DNA of 34,498 bases from Anaerolinea sp. (lineage in GTDB: Bacteria; Chloroflexota; Anaerolineae; Aggregatilineales; Aggregatilineaceae), in NCBI GenBank assembly GCA_020725705.1, contig DYEN01000356.1:1-34498 (forward strand), given 5' to 3'. The position numbers and the translations under genes were made by a program. Below the pieces are notes generated by a model that did not search any database, had not been told where the DNA came from, and was given only the letters and a program-made list of their open reading frames with translations. This document shows, in pieces, positions 17,455 through 26,117 of the stretch; position 1 is the stretch's first letter, and each line of letters opens with the position of its first letter.

Positions 17455-19272
17455 ATGGCCTACAACGATCTGCACGCGTTTGTCGCCCGCCTGGAAGCTG
17501 CAGGCGAGCTGGTGCGCATCAGCACGCCGGTTAGCCCGCATCTGGAGATTACCGAGATCACCGATCGCGTCAGCAAGGGGCCGGCCGGTCGCAACAAAGC
17601 GCTGCTGTTCGAGAACGTTGAGGGCAGCAGCATGCCGGTGCTGATCAACGCGTATGGGTCGCCCCGGCGCATGGCCTGGGCGCTGGGCGTGGACAACCTC
17701 GAAGACCTGCGCCACAACCTGGCCAAACTGATCGATCCGCGTCTGCCCAAAGGCAAGCGGGCCATGGCCGCGCGCGGGCTGGAGCTGCTCGGCGCGCTGC
17801 GCAGCATCGGGCTGGGGCCGAAGTACGTGCGCCAGGGCAAGGCGCTCTGCCAGCAGGTGATCATTACCGAGAATCCGTCGCTGGACCGGTTGCCGATCCT
17901 GACCTGCTGGCCGGGGGATGGCGGCCCGTTCATCACCCTGCCGCAGGTCATCACGCGCGATCCGGCGACCGGCCAGCGAAACGTCGGCATGTACCGCCTG
18001 CAGAAGGTGGACGAGCGCACGCTGATGATGCACTGGCAGCGCCACAAAGGCGGCGCCGATCATGAGCGCGAGGCGCGCGCCCTGCAGAAGCCGCGCATCC
18101 CCGTTGCCGTGGCGCTGGGCGGCGACCCCGTCGAGATGTGGTGCGGCTCTGCGCCGCTGCCGCCCGGCATCGACGAGTACCTGTTGGCGGGCTGGCTACG
18201 CGGCAAGCCGGTCTCGTTCGTCAAGTGCATCACCCAGAACCTGGAAGTGCCCGCCGACGCGGAGATCGTGATCGAGGGCTATCTGGACCCCAACGAGCAG
18301 CGCCCCGAGGGGCCGTTCGGCGATCACACCGGCTTTTACACGCCACAAGATCTCTTTCCGGTAATGCATGTGACCGCCATCACCCACCGGCGCGACCCCA
18401 TCTACCCGACGACCATCGTCGGCAAGCCGCCCATGGAAGATTACTGGATGGGCAAGGCAACCGAGCGCCTGTTCCTGCCGCTGATGCAGCTTTTCCTGGG
18501 CGAGATCGTGGACGTCAATATGCCCGCCGAGGGGGTGTTCCACAACCTGGTGATCATCAGCATCAAGCCACGCTTCCCCGGCCACGCGCAAAAGGTCATG
18601 TACGGGCTGTGGGGGCTGGGCCTGATGATGCTCGCCAAAGGCTTCATCGTTGTCGATGCGGATGTGAACGTGCACGATCTCGACGCCGTGGCCGAGGCCG
18701 TGCTGCGGCATGTGGACTGGAAGCGGGATGCGACCGTAGTCGATGGCCCGGTCGATCAGCTCGATCACTCGGCGATCCGCGACTCATACGGCGGCAAGAT
18801 CGGCGTGGACGCCACGCGCAAGCCCGATCGCGCCCCGGTTGAGGCGGGGCGGCTGGACCGCACCGGGCTGGACCGGTTGCCGGGGGTGCGCGCCTGGACA
18901 ACGGTCAAGGATGGCGTGCTGATCGCCGCCATCGACAAGACGCACCTGCCCATCGCCGAGGCATACGAGGCCCTCTGGGCGTTGGCGCCGGGGTACAATC
19001 TGGTGCTGCTGGACGCGAGCGTCGATGTCCACAACCTGTCGGACGTGGCCTGGCGCGCGTTGGGCAATGTCGACTGGCGGCGCGATATTCTGATTCAGAA
19101 CGGCGGGATCGATCACTTTGCGCCGCCGGGCGCTCCGTCCTGCATCGGGATCGACGCGACGGCGAAAGGCCCGCGCGACGGGCACCCACGCGGCTGGCCG
19201 GACGAGATCGTCATGAGCGACGAGGTCAGGCGCCTTGTCGACGAGAAGTGGGCGCAGTATGGGATCGACTAA
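17455..19272 (+). CDS. UbiD family decarboxylase (possibly MqnL-type)
   Basis: YNDLHAFVARLEAAGELVRI...PVLINAYGSPRRMAWALGV...EDYWMGKATERLFLPLMQLFLGEIVDVNMPAEGVFHNLVIISIKPRFPGHAQKVMYGLWG. Confidence 0.92.
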   Translation: MAYNDLHAFVARLEAAGELVRISTPVSPHLEITEITDRVSKGPAGRNKALLFENVEGSSMPVLINAYGSPRRMAWALGVDNLEDLRHNLAKLIDPRLPKGKRAMAARGLELLGALRSIGLGPKYVRQGKALCQQVIITENPSLDRLPILTCWPGDGGPFITLPQVITRDPATGQRNVGMYRLQKVDERTLMMHWQRHKGGADHEREARALQKPRIPVAVALGGDPVEMWCGSAPLPPGIDEYLLAGWLRGKPVSFVKCITQNLEVPADAEIVIEGYLDPNEQRPEGPFGDHTGFYTPQDLFPVMHVTAITHRRDPIYPTTIVGKPPMEDYWMGKATERLFLPLMQLFLGEIVDVNMPAEGVFHNLVIISIKPRFPGHAQKVMYGLWGLGLMMLAKGFIVVDADVNVHDLDAVAEAVLRHVDWKRDATVVDGPVDQLDHSAIRDSYGGKIGVDATRKPDRAPVEAGRLDRTGLDRLPGVRAWTTVKDGVLIAAIDKTHLPIAEAYEALWALAPGYNLVLLDASVDVHNLSDVAWRALGNVDWRRDILIQNGGIDHFAPPGAPSCIGIDATAKGPRDGHPRGWPDEIVMSDEVRRLVDEKWAQYGID

Positions 19273-20182
19273 ACGCGCGCTGGAGAGCGCCGAAGCGCGC
19301 GGTCTGCGACCCGGCACGCTGGCCTATAAGGTCCGCGTCTTTCTGGACCTGGTGCGCTTCGAGCACACTATTTTCGCCCTGCCGTTCGCTTATATCGGCA
19401 TGGTGCTGGCTGCCGAAGGGCTGCCTACACTGTGGGATTTCGTGTGGGTGAGTGTCGCGATGGCGGCGGCGCGCACGCTGGCCTTTGCCGTGAACCGGCT
19501 GGCGGATCGGACCTACGACGCACGCAACCCGCGCACGCGCAACCGGCCCAGCGTCACCGGTGCGATCGCGCCCGGCACGATCGCGCTCTTCGCGGGTGTG
19601 GCGCTGGCGGTGCTGCTGATCGCCGCTGCACTGCTCGATCCGCTGGCGCTCAAGCTGGCGCCGCTGGCCGTGCTGTTCTTGGTGGGCTATAGCTTCACCA
19701 AACGCTTCACCGTGCTGGCGCACTGGGTGTTGGGCTTCACCGACGCGCTGGCTGTGGGCGGGGGGTGGATCGCGGTGCGCGGCTCGTTCTTCACGCCGGA
19801 CGACCTGCCCGCCTGGCTGCTGATCGCGGCGGTGATGTTCTGGATCGCGGGTTTCGACCTGATCTACGCCTGCCAGGACTACGAACACGACCTGGCCGAG
19901 GGGTTGCACGCCTGGCCCGCCAGGTTCGGGATCGCGGGGGCGCTGCTGCTGGCGAAGCTCAACCACGTGGCGTTTCTGGCGTTCCTGATGTTGGCCGGGC
20001 TGGTTGCCGGGCTGGGATGGCCGTTCTACGCTGCCGCCGCGCTGACCGCCGCGCTGCTGGTCTACGAGCACCGGCTGGTATCGCCGGACGATCTCAGCCG
20101 TGTCAACGTGGCGTTCTTCAATATGAACTCGTATATCGCCGTCACACTGCTGGCCGGGACGCTGCTGGCAGAAGTGATTTAG
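19259..20182 (+). CDS. UbiA family prenyltransferase (4-hydroxybenzoate octaprenyltransferase-like, possibly MqnP-type)
   Basis: FLDLVRFEHTIFALPFAYIGMVLA...AFAVNRLADRTYDARNPRTRNRP...DLIYACQDYEHDLAEGLHAWPARFG. ATG at 19259 overlaps the ubiD end. Confidence 0.92.
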   Translation: MGSTKRALESAEARGLRPGTLAYKVRVFLDLVRFEHTIFALPFAYIGMVLAAEGLPTLWDFVWVSVAMAAARTLAFAVNRLADRTYDARNPRTRNRPSVTGAIAPGTIALFAGVALAVLLIAAALLDPLALKLAPLAVLFLVGYSFTKRFTVLAHWVLGFTDALAVGGGWIAVRGSFFTPDDLPAWLLIAAVMFWIAGFDLIYACQDYEHDLAEGLHAWPARFGIAGALLLAKLNHVAFLAFLMLAGLVAGLGWPFYAAAALTAALLVYEHRLVSPDDLSRVNVAFFNMNSYIAVTLLAGTLLAEVI

Positions 20183-20260
20183 CGGCCAGCCGGCCGGTTG
20201 GTATTCACCGCCGGTTGCTGCTTTGATGGGTTGCTTTCATCACAAGGAGAGTTTCCAACA

Positions 20261-21520
20261 ATGCGTACTCTGTCCCTTTCTCTCGTGCTGGCGCTGGCGC
20301 TGCTGCTCGGCGCGCTGACGCCGGGTGTGTCGGCTCAGGACGAGCCGCTGCGGATGGGGCTGCTGCCGATCCTGGACGTGCTGCCCTTCTACGTCGCGCA
20401 GGAAGCGGGCTATTTCGAAGAAGAAGGCGTTGAACTGGAACTGATCCCGGTCAGCAGCGCGCTGGAACGCGACCAACTGCTGCTCGCCGGCGAGATCGAC
20501 GGCATGCTCAACGACCTGATCAGCACCGGGATCTTCAATCAGGATCAGACTCGCATTGTGATCGTCGCGCTGGCGCGCAAGGCCTATGAAGAGGCGCCGC
20601 AGTTCCGTATCCTGGCCGCGCCGCGCAGCAACATCACCATCCCGTCCGATCTGGTCGGCAAAGAGATCGCGATCAGCGAGAACTCGGTTATTCACTACAT
20701 CGCCCAGCGCATGCTGGAGCAGGCCGGCATCAGCGCGGATGACGTCACCTGGCGGCCCGAGCCGAACATCCCCGTCCGCTATCAGCTTTTGATGGAAGGT
20801 CAGCTTCCGGTCGTGGTGCTGCCGGATCCGCTGGCGCAGGCGGCGATGGTGGGCGGCGCGATCCTGGTGATGGACGACAGCTCCCTGGTCGAGACCGAGT
20901 TCAGCCAGAGCGTGCTGAGCTTCCGCAAGGAGATCGTGGACGAGCAGCCGGAGAAGGTCGAAGCCTTCCTGCGGGCGTGGATGCGCGCTGCCGAGGACAT
21001 CAACGCCGATCCGGAAGCGTACCGCGAGCTGTGGATCGAGCACACCAACGTGCCGGACAGCGTCAAGGACAGCTACCAGCTTCCGCCCTTCCCGACCTAT
21101 GCCATTACCCAGCCGGAAGCCTGGGAAGACACGGTCGACTGGCTGATCGAGCAGGGGATCATCGACGAGCGCCCGGCGTATGAGGACACGGTCGATCCAC
21201 GCTTCATCGAGGCGATCGCGCCTGAGAGTGTTGCCGGCGACCCCGAAGCGGGTGCCGCGGTTTATGTCTCGCTGGGCTGCGCGGGCTGCCACGCAACGGA
21301 AGGCGACACCGTGATGGTCGGGCCATCGCTGGCCGGGCTGGCCGGGCGCGCGGGCGAAGAGGTCGAAGGGCTGAGCGCGGCGGAGTACATCGAGCAGTCG
21401 ATCGTCGAGCCGGACGCGCACGTGGTCGAGGGCTTCAACCCCGGCATCATGCCGGCCTATACCGGCCTGAGCGACGAGGACCTGGCAAACCTGGTCGCCT
21501 ACCTGCTCTCGCTGGACTGA
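20261..21520 (+). CDS. exported ABC-transporter substrate-binding protein (SsuA/THI5/NMT1-like) fused to a C-terminal cytochrome c domain
   Basis: Signal peptide MRTLSLSLVLALALLLGALTPGVSAQ. SBP body LRMGLLPILDVLPFYVAQEAGYFEEEGVELELIPVSSALERDQLLLAGEIDGMLNDL. C-terminus GDPEAGAAVYVSLGCAGCHATEGDTVMVGPSLAGLAGR...GIMPAYTGLSDEDLANLVAYLLSLD. AAGGAGA upstream. Confidence 0.9.
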   Translation: MRTLSLSLVLALALLLGALTPGVSAQDEPLRMGLLPILDVLPFYVAQEAGYFEEEGVELELIPVSSALERDQLLLAGEIDGMLNDLISTGIFNQDQTRIVIVALARKAYEEAPQFRILAAPRSNITIPSDLVGKEIAISENSVIHYIAQRMLEQAGISADDVTWRPEPNIPVRYQLLMEGQLPVVVLPDPLAQAAMVGGAILVMDDSSLVETEFSQSVLSFRKEIVDEQPEKVEAFLRAWMRAAEDINADPEAYRELWIEHTNVPDSVKDSYQLPPFPTYAITQPEAWEDTVDWLIEQGIIDERPAYEDTVDPRFIEAIAPESVAGDPEAGAAVYVSLGCAGCHATEGDTVMVGPSLAGLAGRAGEEVEGLSAAEYIEQSIVEPDAHVVEGFNPGIMPAYTGLSDEDLANLVAYLLSLD

Positions 21521-21536
21521 TCGCTGCATTCGCAGA

Positions 21537-21565
21537 GCCGGGGCGGCCCCGGTGGCTGCCCCGGC
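21537..21565 (+). promoter_or_regulatory. intercistronic GC-rich hairpin between SBP-cytochrome gene and ATPase gene
   Basis: GCCGGGGC (21537-21544) pairs with GCCCCGGC (21558-21565), or partly with the adjacent GGCCCCGG (21545-21552). Confidence 0.5.
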
Positions 21566-21604
21566 GCCGATGATGGGACGACGGAAACAAGAGAAGCGAG
21601 GCGT

Positions 21605-22420
21605 ATGGCTGCTGTTGATTCACCGCCCGATGTGATGGTGGCGGTGGACCGGCTGACGTTCCGCTATGGCGCGCGGGGCACACCGGTTTTTCAAGACTTT
21701 AGCTGGCAGGTGCGCGCGGGCGAGGCGTGGTCGATTATCGGCCCGTCCGGCTGCGGCAAGACGACGCTGCTGACGCTGATCGCCGGGCTGCGCCGCGCCA
21801 CCGCCGGGACGATCACCGTCGGCGGGACGCGCATCGAGCGCCCGCGCCCGGAGACGGGCCTGATCCTGCAGGATTACGGCTTGCTGCCCTGGGCCACCGT
21901 CGAAGCGAATGTGGCGCTGGGGCTGCGCGTGCGCCGTTTCTACGGGCCGGACGGCAAACACGCGCCGCGTGCGGAGAAAGTCCTGGGGCGGCGTGAGGCC
22001 CGCGAGGTGGTCGAAAGCTGGTTGCGGCGGCTCAACATCTACGAGCAGCGCGCCAAGTTCCCTGCCGCGATCTCGGGCGGGCAGCGCCAGCGGACCGCTA
22101 TCGCGCGGACGCTCGCGCTCCAGCCGGACCTGCTGCTAATGGACGAGCCGTTCAGCAGCCTGGACGCCCCGACGCGGGAAGACCTGCAAAACCTGATCTT
22201 GCAGCTTCAGCGCGAGATGAACCTGACCAGCATCATTGTGACCCACGCCATCGAGGAAGCCGCCATCCTGGGCCGGCAGATCCTGGTGCTGGGTCAGCCG
22301 CCGAACACCGCCCCGGTGATTGTCCCGAATCCCGAGGCAGGCACGCCCGGTTATCGTAGCACATCAGCGTTTCTGGACCGATGCAACCAATTACGCACCC
22401 TTCTGGGCCTGAAGGTCTGA
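21605..22420 (+). CDS. ABC transporter ATP-binding protein (SsuB/TauB-type)
   Basis: Walker A IGPSGCGKTTLL, signature ISGGQRQRTAIARTLAL, Walker B LLLMDEPFSSLD, H-loop IIVTHAIEEA. Confidence 0.95.
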   Translation: MAAVDSPPDVMVAVDRLTFRYGARGTPVFQDFSWQVRAGEAWSIIGPSGCGKTTLLTLIAGLRRATAGTITVGGTRIERPRPETGLILQDYGLLPWATVEANVALGLRVRRFYGPDGKHAPRAEKVLGRREAREVVESWLRRLNIYEQRAKFPAAISGGQRQRTAIARTLALQPDLLLMDEPFSSLDAPTREDLQNLILQLQREMNLTSIIVTHAIEEAAILGRQILVLGQPPNTAPVIVPNPEAGTPGYRSTSAFLDRCNQLRTLLGLKV

Positions 22421-23235
22421 CCACCACGCGGCCCGACGCTGCGCTGCCCGCGCCGCACCCGCTGCACCTGGCTCTGCGCCAGACGGGGCGCCAGCTGCTC
22501 AATCTGGCGCTGGCGATCGGTATTTTCCTGGTGTGCTGGGTCGCGCTGGCGGCCTATCTCGACCGCGAGATCATGCCCTACCCCTGGCAGGTGATCCCGG
22601 TCTTTGTCAAGGAAATGCAGGGCAGTCTGTGGGATCATACGCTGGTCAGCGCGCGGCGCGTGTTGAGTGCCATCGCCGCGGCGGTGCTGGTCGCGACGCC
22701 GGTTGGGCTGGGGCTGGGGCAGATCCGCGTGCTCAACCGCATCTTCTCCCCGCTGATCGGGCTGGTGCACCCGATCCCCAAGGTCGTCTTTTTGCCCGTG
22801 ATTCTGGTGGTTATGGGCATCGGCGAGACGTCGAAGGTCTTTTTGATCGCGCTGATCTTGTTCTTCCAGATCCTGGTCGTGGTGCGCGACGAAGCCGCCA
22901 GTCTGCGCCCGGAGCTAATCCAGTCGGTGCGCTCGCTGGGGGCCGGGCGGCGCGCGCTGTTCCGCTATGTCTACCTGCCGGCCTCGCTGCCGGCGGTGCT
23001 GACCGCGCTGCGCGTTTCGGTCGGCACGGCGATCGCGGTGCTGTTCATCGCAGAACAATACTCGACGCGCGACGGGCTGGGGTATTATATTGTGACGCTC
23101 ACCTGGCAACGGCTGCGGTTTGCGGAGATGTACGCCGGGATTCTGGCGATGTCGCTGCTGGGCCTGGTGCTCTATCTCGTCGTCGACGTGCTGGAGCGGA
23201 TCGTCGGGCGCTGGCGGCTGGCGGGCGAGAGCTAG
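22381..23235 (+). CDS. ABC transporter permease (SsuC/TauC-type, BPD_transp_1)
   Basis: Multiple TM segments, EAA loop SVRSLGAGRRALFRYVYLPASLPAVLTALRVSVG; overlaps the ATPase gene by 40 nt. Confidence 0.92.
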   Translation: MQPITHPSGPEGLTTTRPDAALPAPHPLHLALRQTGRQLLNLALAIGIFLVCWVALAAYLDREIMPYPWQVIPVFVKEMQGSLWDHTLVSARRVLSAIAAAVLVATPVGLGLGQIRVLNRIFSPLIGLVHPIPKVVFLPVILVVMGIGETSKVFLIALILFFQILVVVRDEAASLRPELIQSVRSLGAGRRALFRYVYLPASLPAVLTALRVSVGTAIAVLFIAEQYSTRDGLGYYIVTLTWQRLRFAEMYAGILAMSLLGLVLYLVVDVLERIVGRWRLAGES

Positions 23236-23284
23236 CTCCCTGTCGCCCCTGGCCGTTGGGTGGCCGGTGAAGCGCTGGCATTTG

Positions 23285-23328
23285 CGGTAGTAGGCGAGCA
23301 AGCTCCGCCCGCGACTACCGAAGGATTT
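23285..23328 (+). terminator. hairpin/terminator-like element after the ABC transporter
   Basis: CGGTAGT (23285-23291) ... ACTACCG (23314-23320), followed by aaggatttta. Confidence 0.4.
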
Positions 23329-23439
23329 TATTCGGCGGCGGGGGGCGTGCGCATCGTCCCGATGTAAGAGATCAGCCGCCGCCCGTTTATACTGCTGACA
23401 CAGAAGACTGGCCGGAGCACTTCGGCGGAAGGAGACCCC

Positions 23440-23931
23440 ATGAGCACAGATACCGTCCTGCGCGAGCAAGTGCTTGGGCTGCTGCGGGGTGGCCACGCGC
23501 ATATGTCGCTCGACGAAGCCGTGGCCGATTTCCCGCTGGATCGGATTAACGACCGCGCGCCGCACGTGCCCTACACACCCTGGCATCTGCTGGAGCACAT
23601 CCGCATCGCCCAGGAAGATATTCTGGAGTTCACCCGCGACCCGCAGTGGGTCTCGCCCCCCTGGCCGGAAGGCTACTGGCCCGCCCGCGACGAACAGGCC
23701 GACGCAGCGCGCTGGAACGCGACGATCAACGCGATCCGGCGCGACCTGGAAGCGATGCAGGCGCTGGTCGCGGACCCGGCCAACGACCTGACCGCCGACC
23801 TGCCGCACGCGCCCGGCTACACCCTGCTGCGCGAGGCACTGCTCGTCGCCGACCACAACGCCTATCACCTGGGCGAGTTTGCCATCCTGCGGCAGGTGAT
23901 GGGTACCTGGCCGGCCAACCGCGCCGGCTGA
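23440..23931 (+). CDS. DinB/YfiT superfamily protein
   Basis: PYTPWHLLEHIRIAQEDILEFT...LLVADHNAYHLGEFAILRQVMGTW gives the metal-binding His pattern. Confidence 0.85.
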   Translation: MSTDTVLREQVLGLLRGGHAHMSLDEAVADFPLDRINDRAPHVPYTPWHLLEHIRIAQEDILEFTRDPQWVSPPWPEGYWPARDEQADAARWNATINAIRRDLEAMQALVADPANDLTADLPHAPGYTLLREALLVADHNAYHLGEFAILRQVMGTWPANRAG

Positions 23932-23949
23932 GCCGCGCTCGCCTGTGCG

Positions 23950-24678
23950 ATGACCGAGCCATCTCCGCCCACCGACCACGCGCGCTACGTGCAGGATATG
24001 TTCGGGCGCATCGCAGCGCGCTATGACCTGATGAATCGCCTGATGACCTTCGGGCAAGACCGGCGCTGGCGGCGCTTCGTTGTGCAACAGGCACATCTGC
24101 CGCCGGGCGGCTGGCTGCTCGACATCGCCACCGGCACGGGCGACATCGCCCTGGAAGCCCGGCGCCAGGTCCCGACGGCGCGCGTGATCGCGGCGGACTT
24201 TACCCTGCCGATGATGCAGGTCGGGCGGCGGCGGGCGGGGGCGAGCGCGATCGCGTGGCAGGCTGCCGACACGCTGCGTCTGCCGTATGCCGACGGTGTG
24301 TTCGACGCGGTCGTCAGCGGCTACCTGTTCCGCAACGTGAGCGATATCCCCGCCGCGCTGCGCGAGCAGGTGCGCGTCTTGAAACCGGGCGGGCGGCTTG
24401 TCACGCTGGACACGACGCCCCCGCCTGGCGGCCCCCTGCGCCCGCTGATCCAGTTTCATCTGCGGGTGGTGATCCCCATGCTAGGGCGGCTCGTCTCCGG
24501 CCAGGCCGACGCCTACCGCTATCTGCCGGAAAGCACGCTCGGCTTCAAGAGCGCCGAAGAACTGGCCGGGTTGATGCGCGCCGCCGGGCTGGTCGAGGTC
24601 GGCTTCCGACGCTTCATGTTCGGCACGATGGCGGTGCACTGGGGCACGCGCCCCGCCGTGGCTGTGCCGGAAAGCTGA
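23950..24678 (+). CDS. ubiE: UbiE/MenG family demethylmenaquinone/2-methoxy-benzoquinol methyltransferase
   Basis: YVQDMFGRIAARYDLMNRLMTFGQDRRWRRFVV...LLDIATGTGDIALEA...VSGYLFRNVSDIPAALREQVRVLKPGGRLVTLDTTPP. Confidence 0.93.
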   Translation: MTEPSPPTDHARYVQDMFGRIAARYDLMNRLMTFGQDRRWRRFVVQQAHLPPGGWLLDIATGTGDIALEARRQVPTARVIAADFTLPMMQVGRRRAGASAIAWQAADTLRLPYADGVFDAVVSGYLFRNVSDIPAALREQVRVLKPGGRLVTLDTTPPPGGPLRPLIQFHLRVVIPMLGRLVSGQADAYRYLPESTLGFKSAEELAGLMRAAGLVEVGFRRFMFGTMAVHWGTRPAVAVPES

Positions 24679-24739
24679 CAGTGTGCTATTATGAGTCTGG
24701 TGAATTGGCGGCGAGTCACGCCGCGGGGGGAGAAGCGAC

Positions 24740-24955
24740 ATGAAAACCAGCGCCCGGAACCAGCTTAAAGGCACGATCAAGCGCATCACGCCCGGCGCGG
24801 TCAACGCCGAGGTGGTGATCGAGCTGCCCGGCGGCATCGAAATCGTCTCGGTGATCACCCTGGCGTCCGCGCAAAGCCTGGGGCTGCGCGAGGGGCAGGA
24901 TGCCTATGCTGTGATCAAGGCGTCGGATGTGATGATCGGCGTGGAGCACGACTGA
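24740..24955 (+). CDS. single-domain Mop/TOBE protein (molbindin-like)
   Basis: MKTSARNQLKGTIKRITPGAVNAEVVIELPGGIEIVSVITLASAQSLGLREGQDAYAVIKASDVMIGVE. Confidence 0.9.
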   Translation: MKTSARNQLKGTIKRITPGAVNAEVVIELPGGIEIVSVITLASAQSLGLREGQDAYAVIKASDVMIGVEHD

Positions 24956-25022
24956 GCCGCCGCACGGTGTACCGCGCTGCCGCCGGGTTGATCGGCTGCC
25001 TCACCGGAGCGGATCGCATACC

Positions 25023-25613
25023 ATGACCCAGCCACCCCAACGTGTTGTCGTCGGCATTTCCGGCGCCAGCGGCGTGATCTACGGCATCCGCCTGCTGGAA
25101 GCCCTGCGCCAGCATGGCGCTATCGAGACACACCTGATCATTACCCCGGCAGCGCGCATTACCATCGCCCAGGAAACAACGTGGTCCGTCGGCCAGGTCG
25201 AGGCGCTGGCGGATGTTGTCCACAAGCCGGAGAATATCGGCGCCAGCATTGCCAGCGGCTCGTTTGTCACGCTGGGGATGGCAGTTGTGCCGTGCAGCAT
25301 CAAGAGCCTGTCTGCGATCGCGCACAGCTACGCGGACGATCTGCTTGTGCGCGCGGCGGACGTGCACCTCAAGGAAGGGCGACGGCTGGTGCTGGTGGTG
25401 CGCGAGACGCCGCTGCATCTCGGCCATTTGCGGCTCATGGCGCAGGCGGCGGAGCTGGGCGCGGTGATCCTGCCGCCGGTGCCCGCCTTCTACGACCGGC
25501 CGCAGACGGTGGACGACGTGATCAACCAGACGGTCGGTCGTATCCTGCTGCGGCTCGGCATCGACAACGACCTTTACTTCGAGTGGCTTGGACTGCGAGG
25601 GAAGCCGGTATGA
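25023..25613 (+). CDS. ubiX: UbiX family flavin prenyltransferase
   Basis: RVVVGISGASGVIYGIRLLEAL...IGASIASGSFVTLGMAVVPCSIKSLSAIAHSYADDLLVRAADVHLKEGRRLVLVVRETPLHLGHLRLM. Confidence 0.95.
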   Translation: MTQPPQRVVVGISGASGVIYGIRLLEALRQHGAIETHLIITPAARITIAQETTWSVGQVEALADVVHKPENIGASIASGSFVTLGMAVVPCSIKSLSAIAHSYADDLLVRAADVHLKEGRRLVLVVRETPLHLGHLRLMAQAAELGAVILPPVPAFYDRPQTVDDVINQTVGRILLRLGIDNDLYFEWLGLRGKPV

Positions 25614-26092
25614 ATGAGCTGCCGCTGCTACCGGATGACCTGCGGCCGGTGCTGCACGCGTTTCTGGCGAGTCAGTCGACCATGGCGCTGGCGACGGCTG
25701 GCGATCAGGACGGCCGGCCCCAGGTGGCGCCGCTCTTCTACGCCAGCGACGAAGCGTTCAATATCTACTGGGTGTCCAGCCCGGACAGCCGTCACAGCGT
25801 CAACATCGCGAGCTGGAACGATGTCGCCGCCACGATCTACGCCCCGACCTGGGACTGGGCCGGCATCAAAGGGGTGCAGCTCGCCGGGGACGCCATGCCG
25901 GTTACCGATGAAGAAGAGCGCCGCCACGCGCTGGCGATCTACAGCGCCAAATTCCCCTTTGTTAACGACCGCTTCTCCGAGCTGATCGAGAACAGCGTGT
26001 TCTACGTGCTGCGCCCTACCTGGCTTCGCTGGCTGGACAACGAGCGGCGCTTCGGCTACAAGCAGGAATTCCGCCTGGAGCGCAGCGAGTAG
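25610..26092 (+). CDS. pyridoxamine 5'-phosphate oxidase-like FMN-binding split-barrel protein
   Basis: MNELPLLPDDLRPVLHAFLASQSTMALATAGDQDGRPQVAPLFYASDEAFNIYWVSSPDSRHSVNI; ATGA overlap with ubiX. Confidence 0.82.
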   Translation: MNELPLLPDDLRPVLHAFLASQSTMALATAGDQDGRPQVAPLFYASDEAFNIYWVSSPDSRHSVNIASWNDVAATIYAPTWDWAGIKGVQLAGDAMPVTDEEERRHALAIYSAKFPFVNDRFSELIENSVFYVLRPTWLRWLDNERRFGYKQEFRLERSE

Positions 26093-26117
26093 CGGGCGGC
26101 GCGTGTCGCGCGGTGCG

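Noticed and set aside
20183-20260. possible FMN riboswitch (TTCACCGCCGGT) upstream of the SBP gene
   Set aside because: Only a short match to the reverse complement of the FMN-element 3' end; the AGGATCTTCGGGGCAGGGTG core and stems are absent.
22915-24459. 514-aa antisense ORF opposite permease, dinB and ubiE
   Set aside because: Spans three convincing + strand genes and is Arg/Gln/His-rich, as expected for a reverse-frame artefact.
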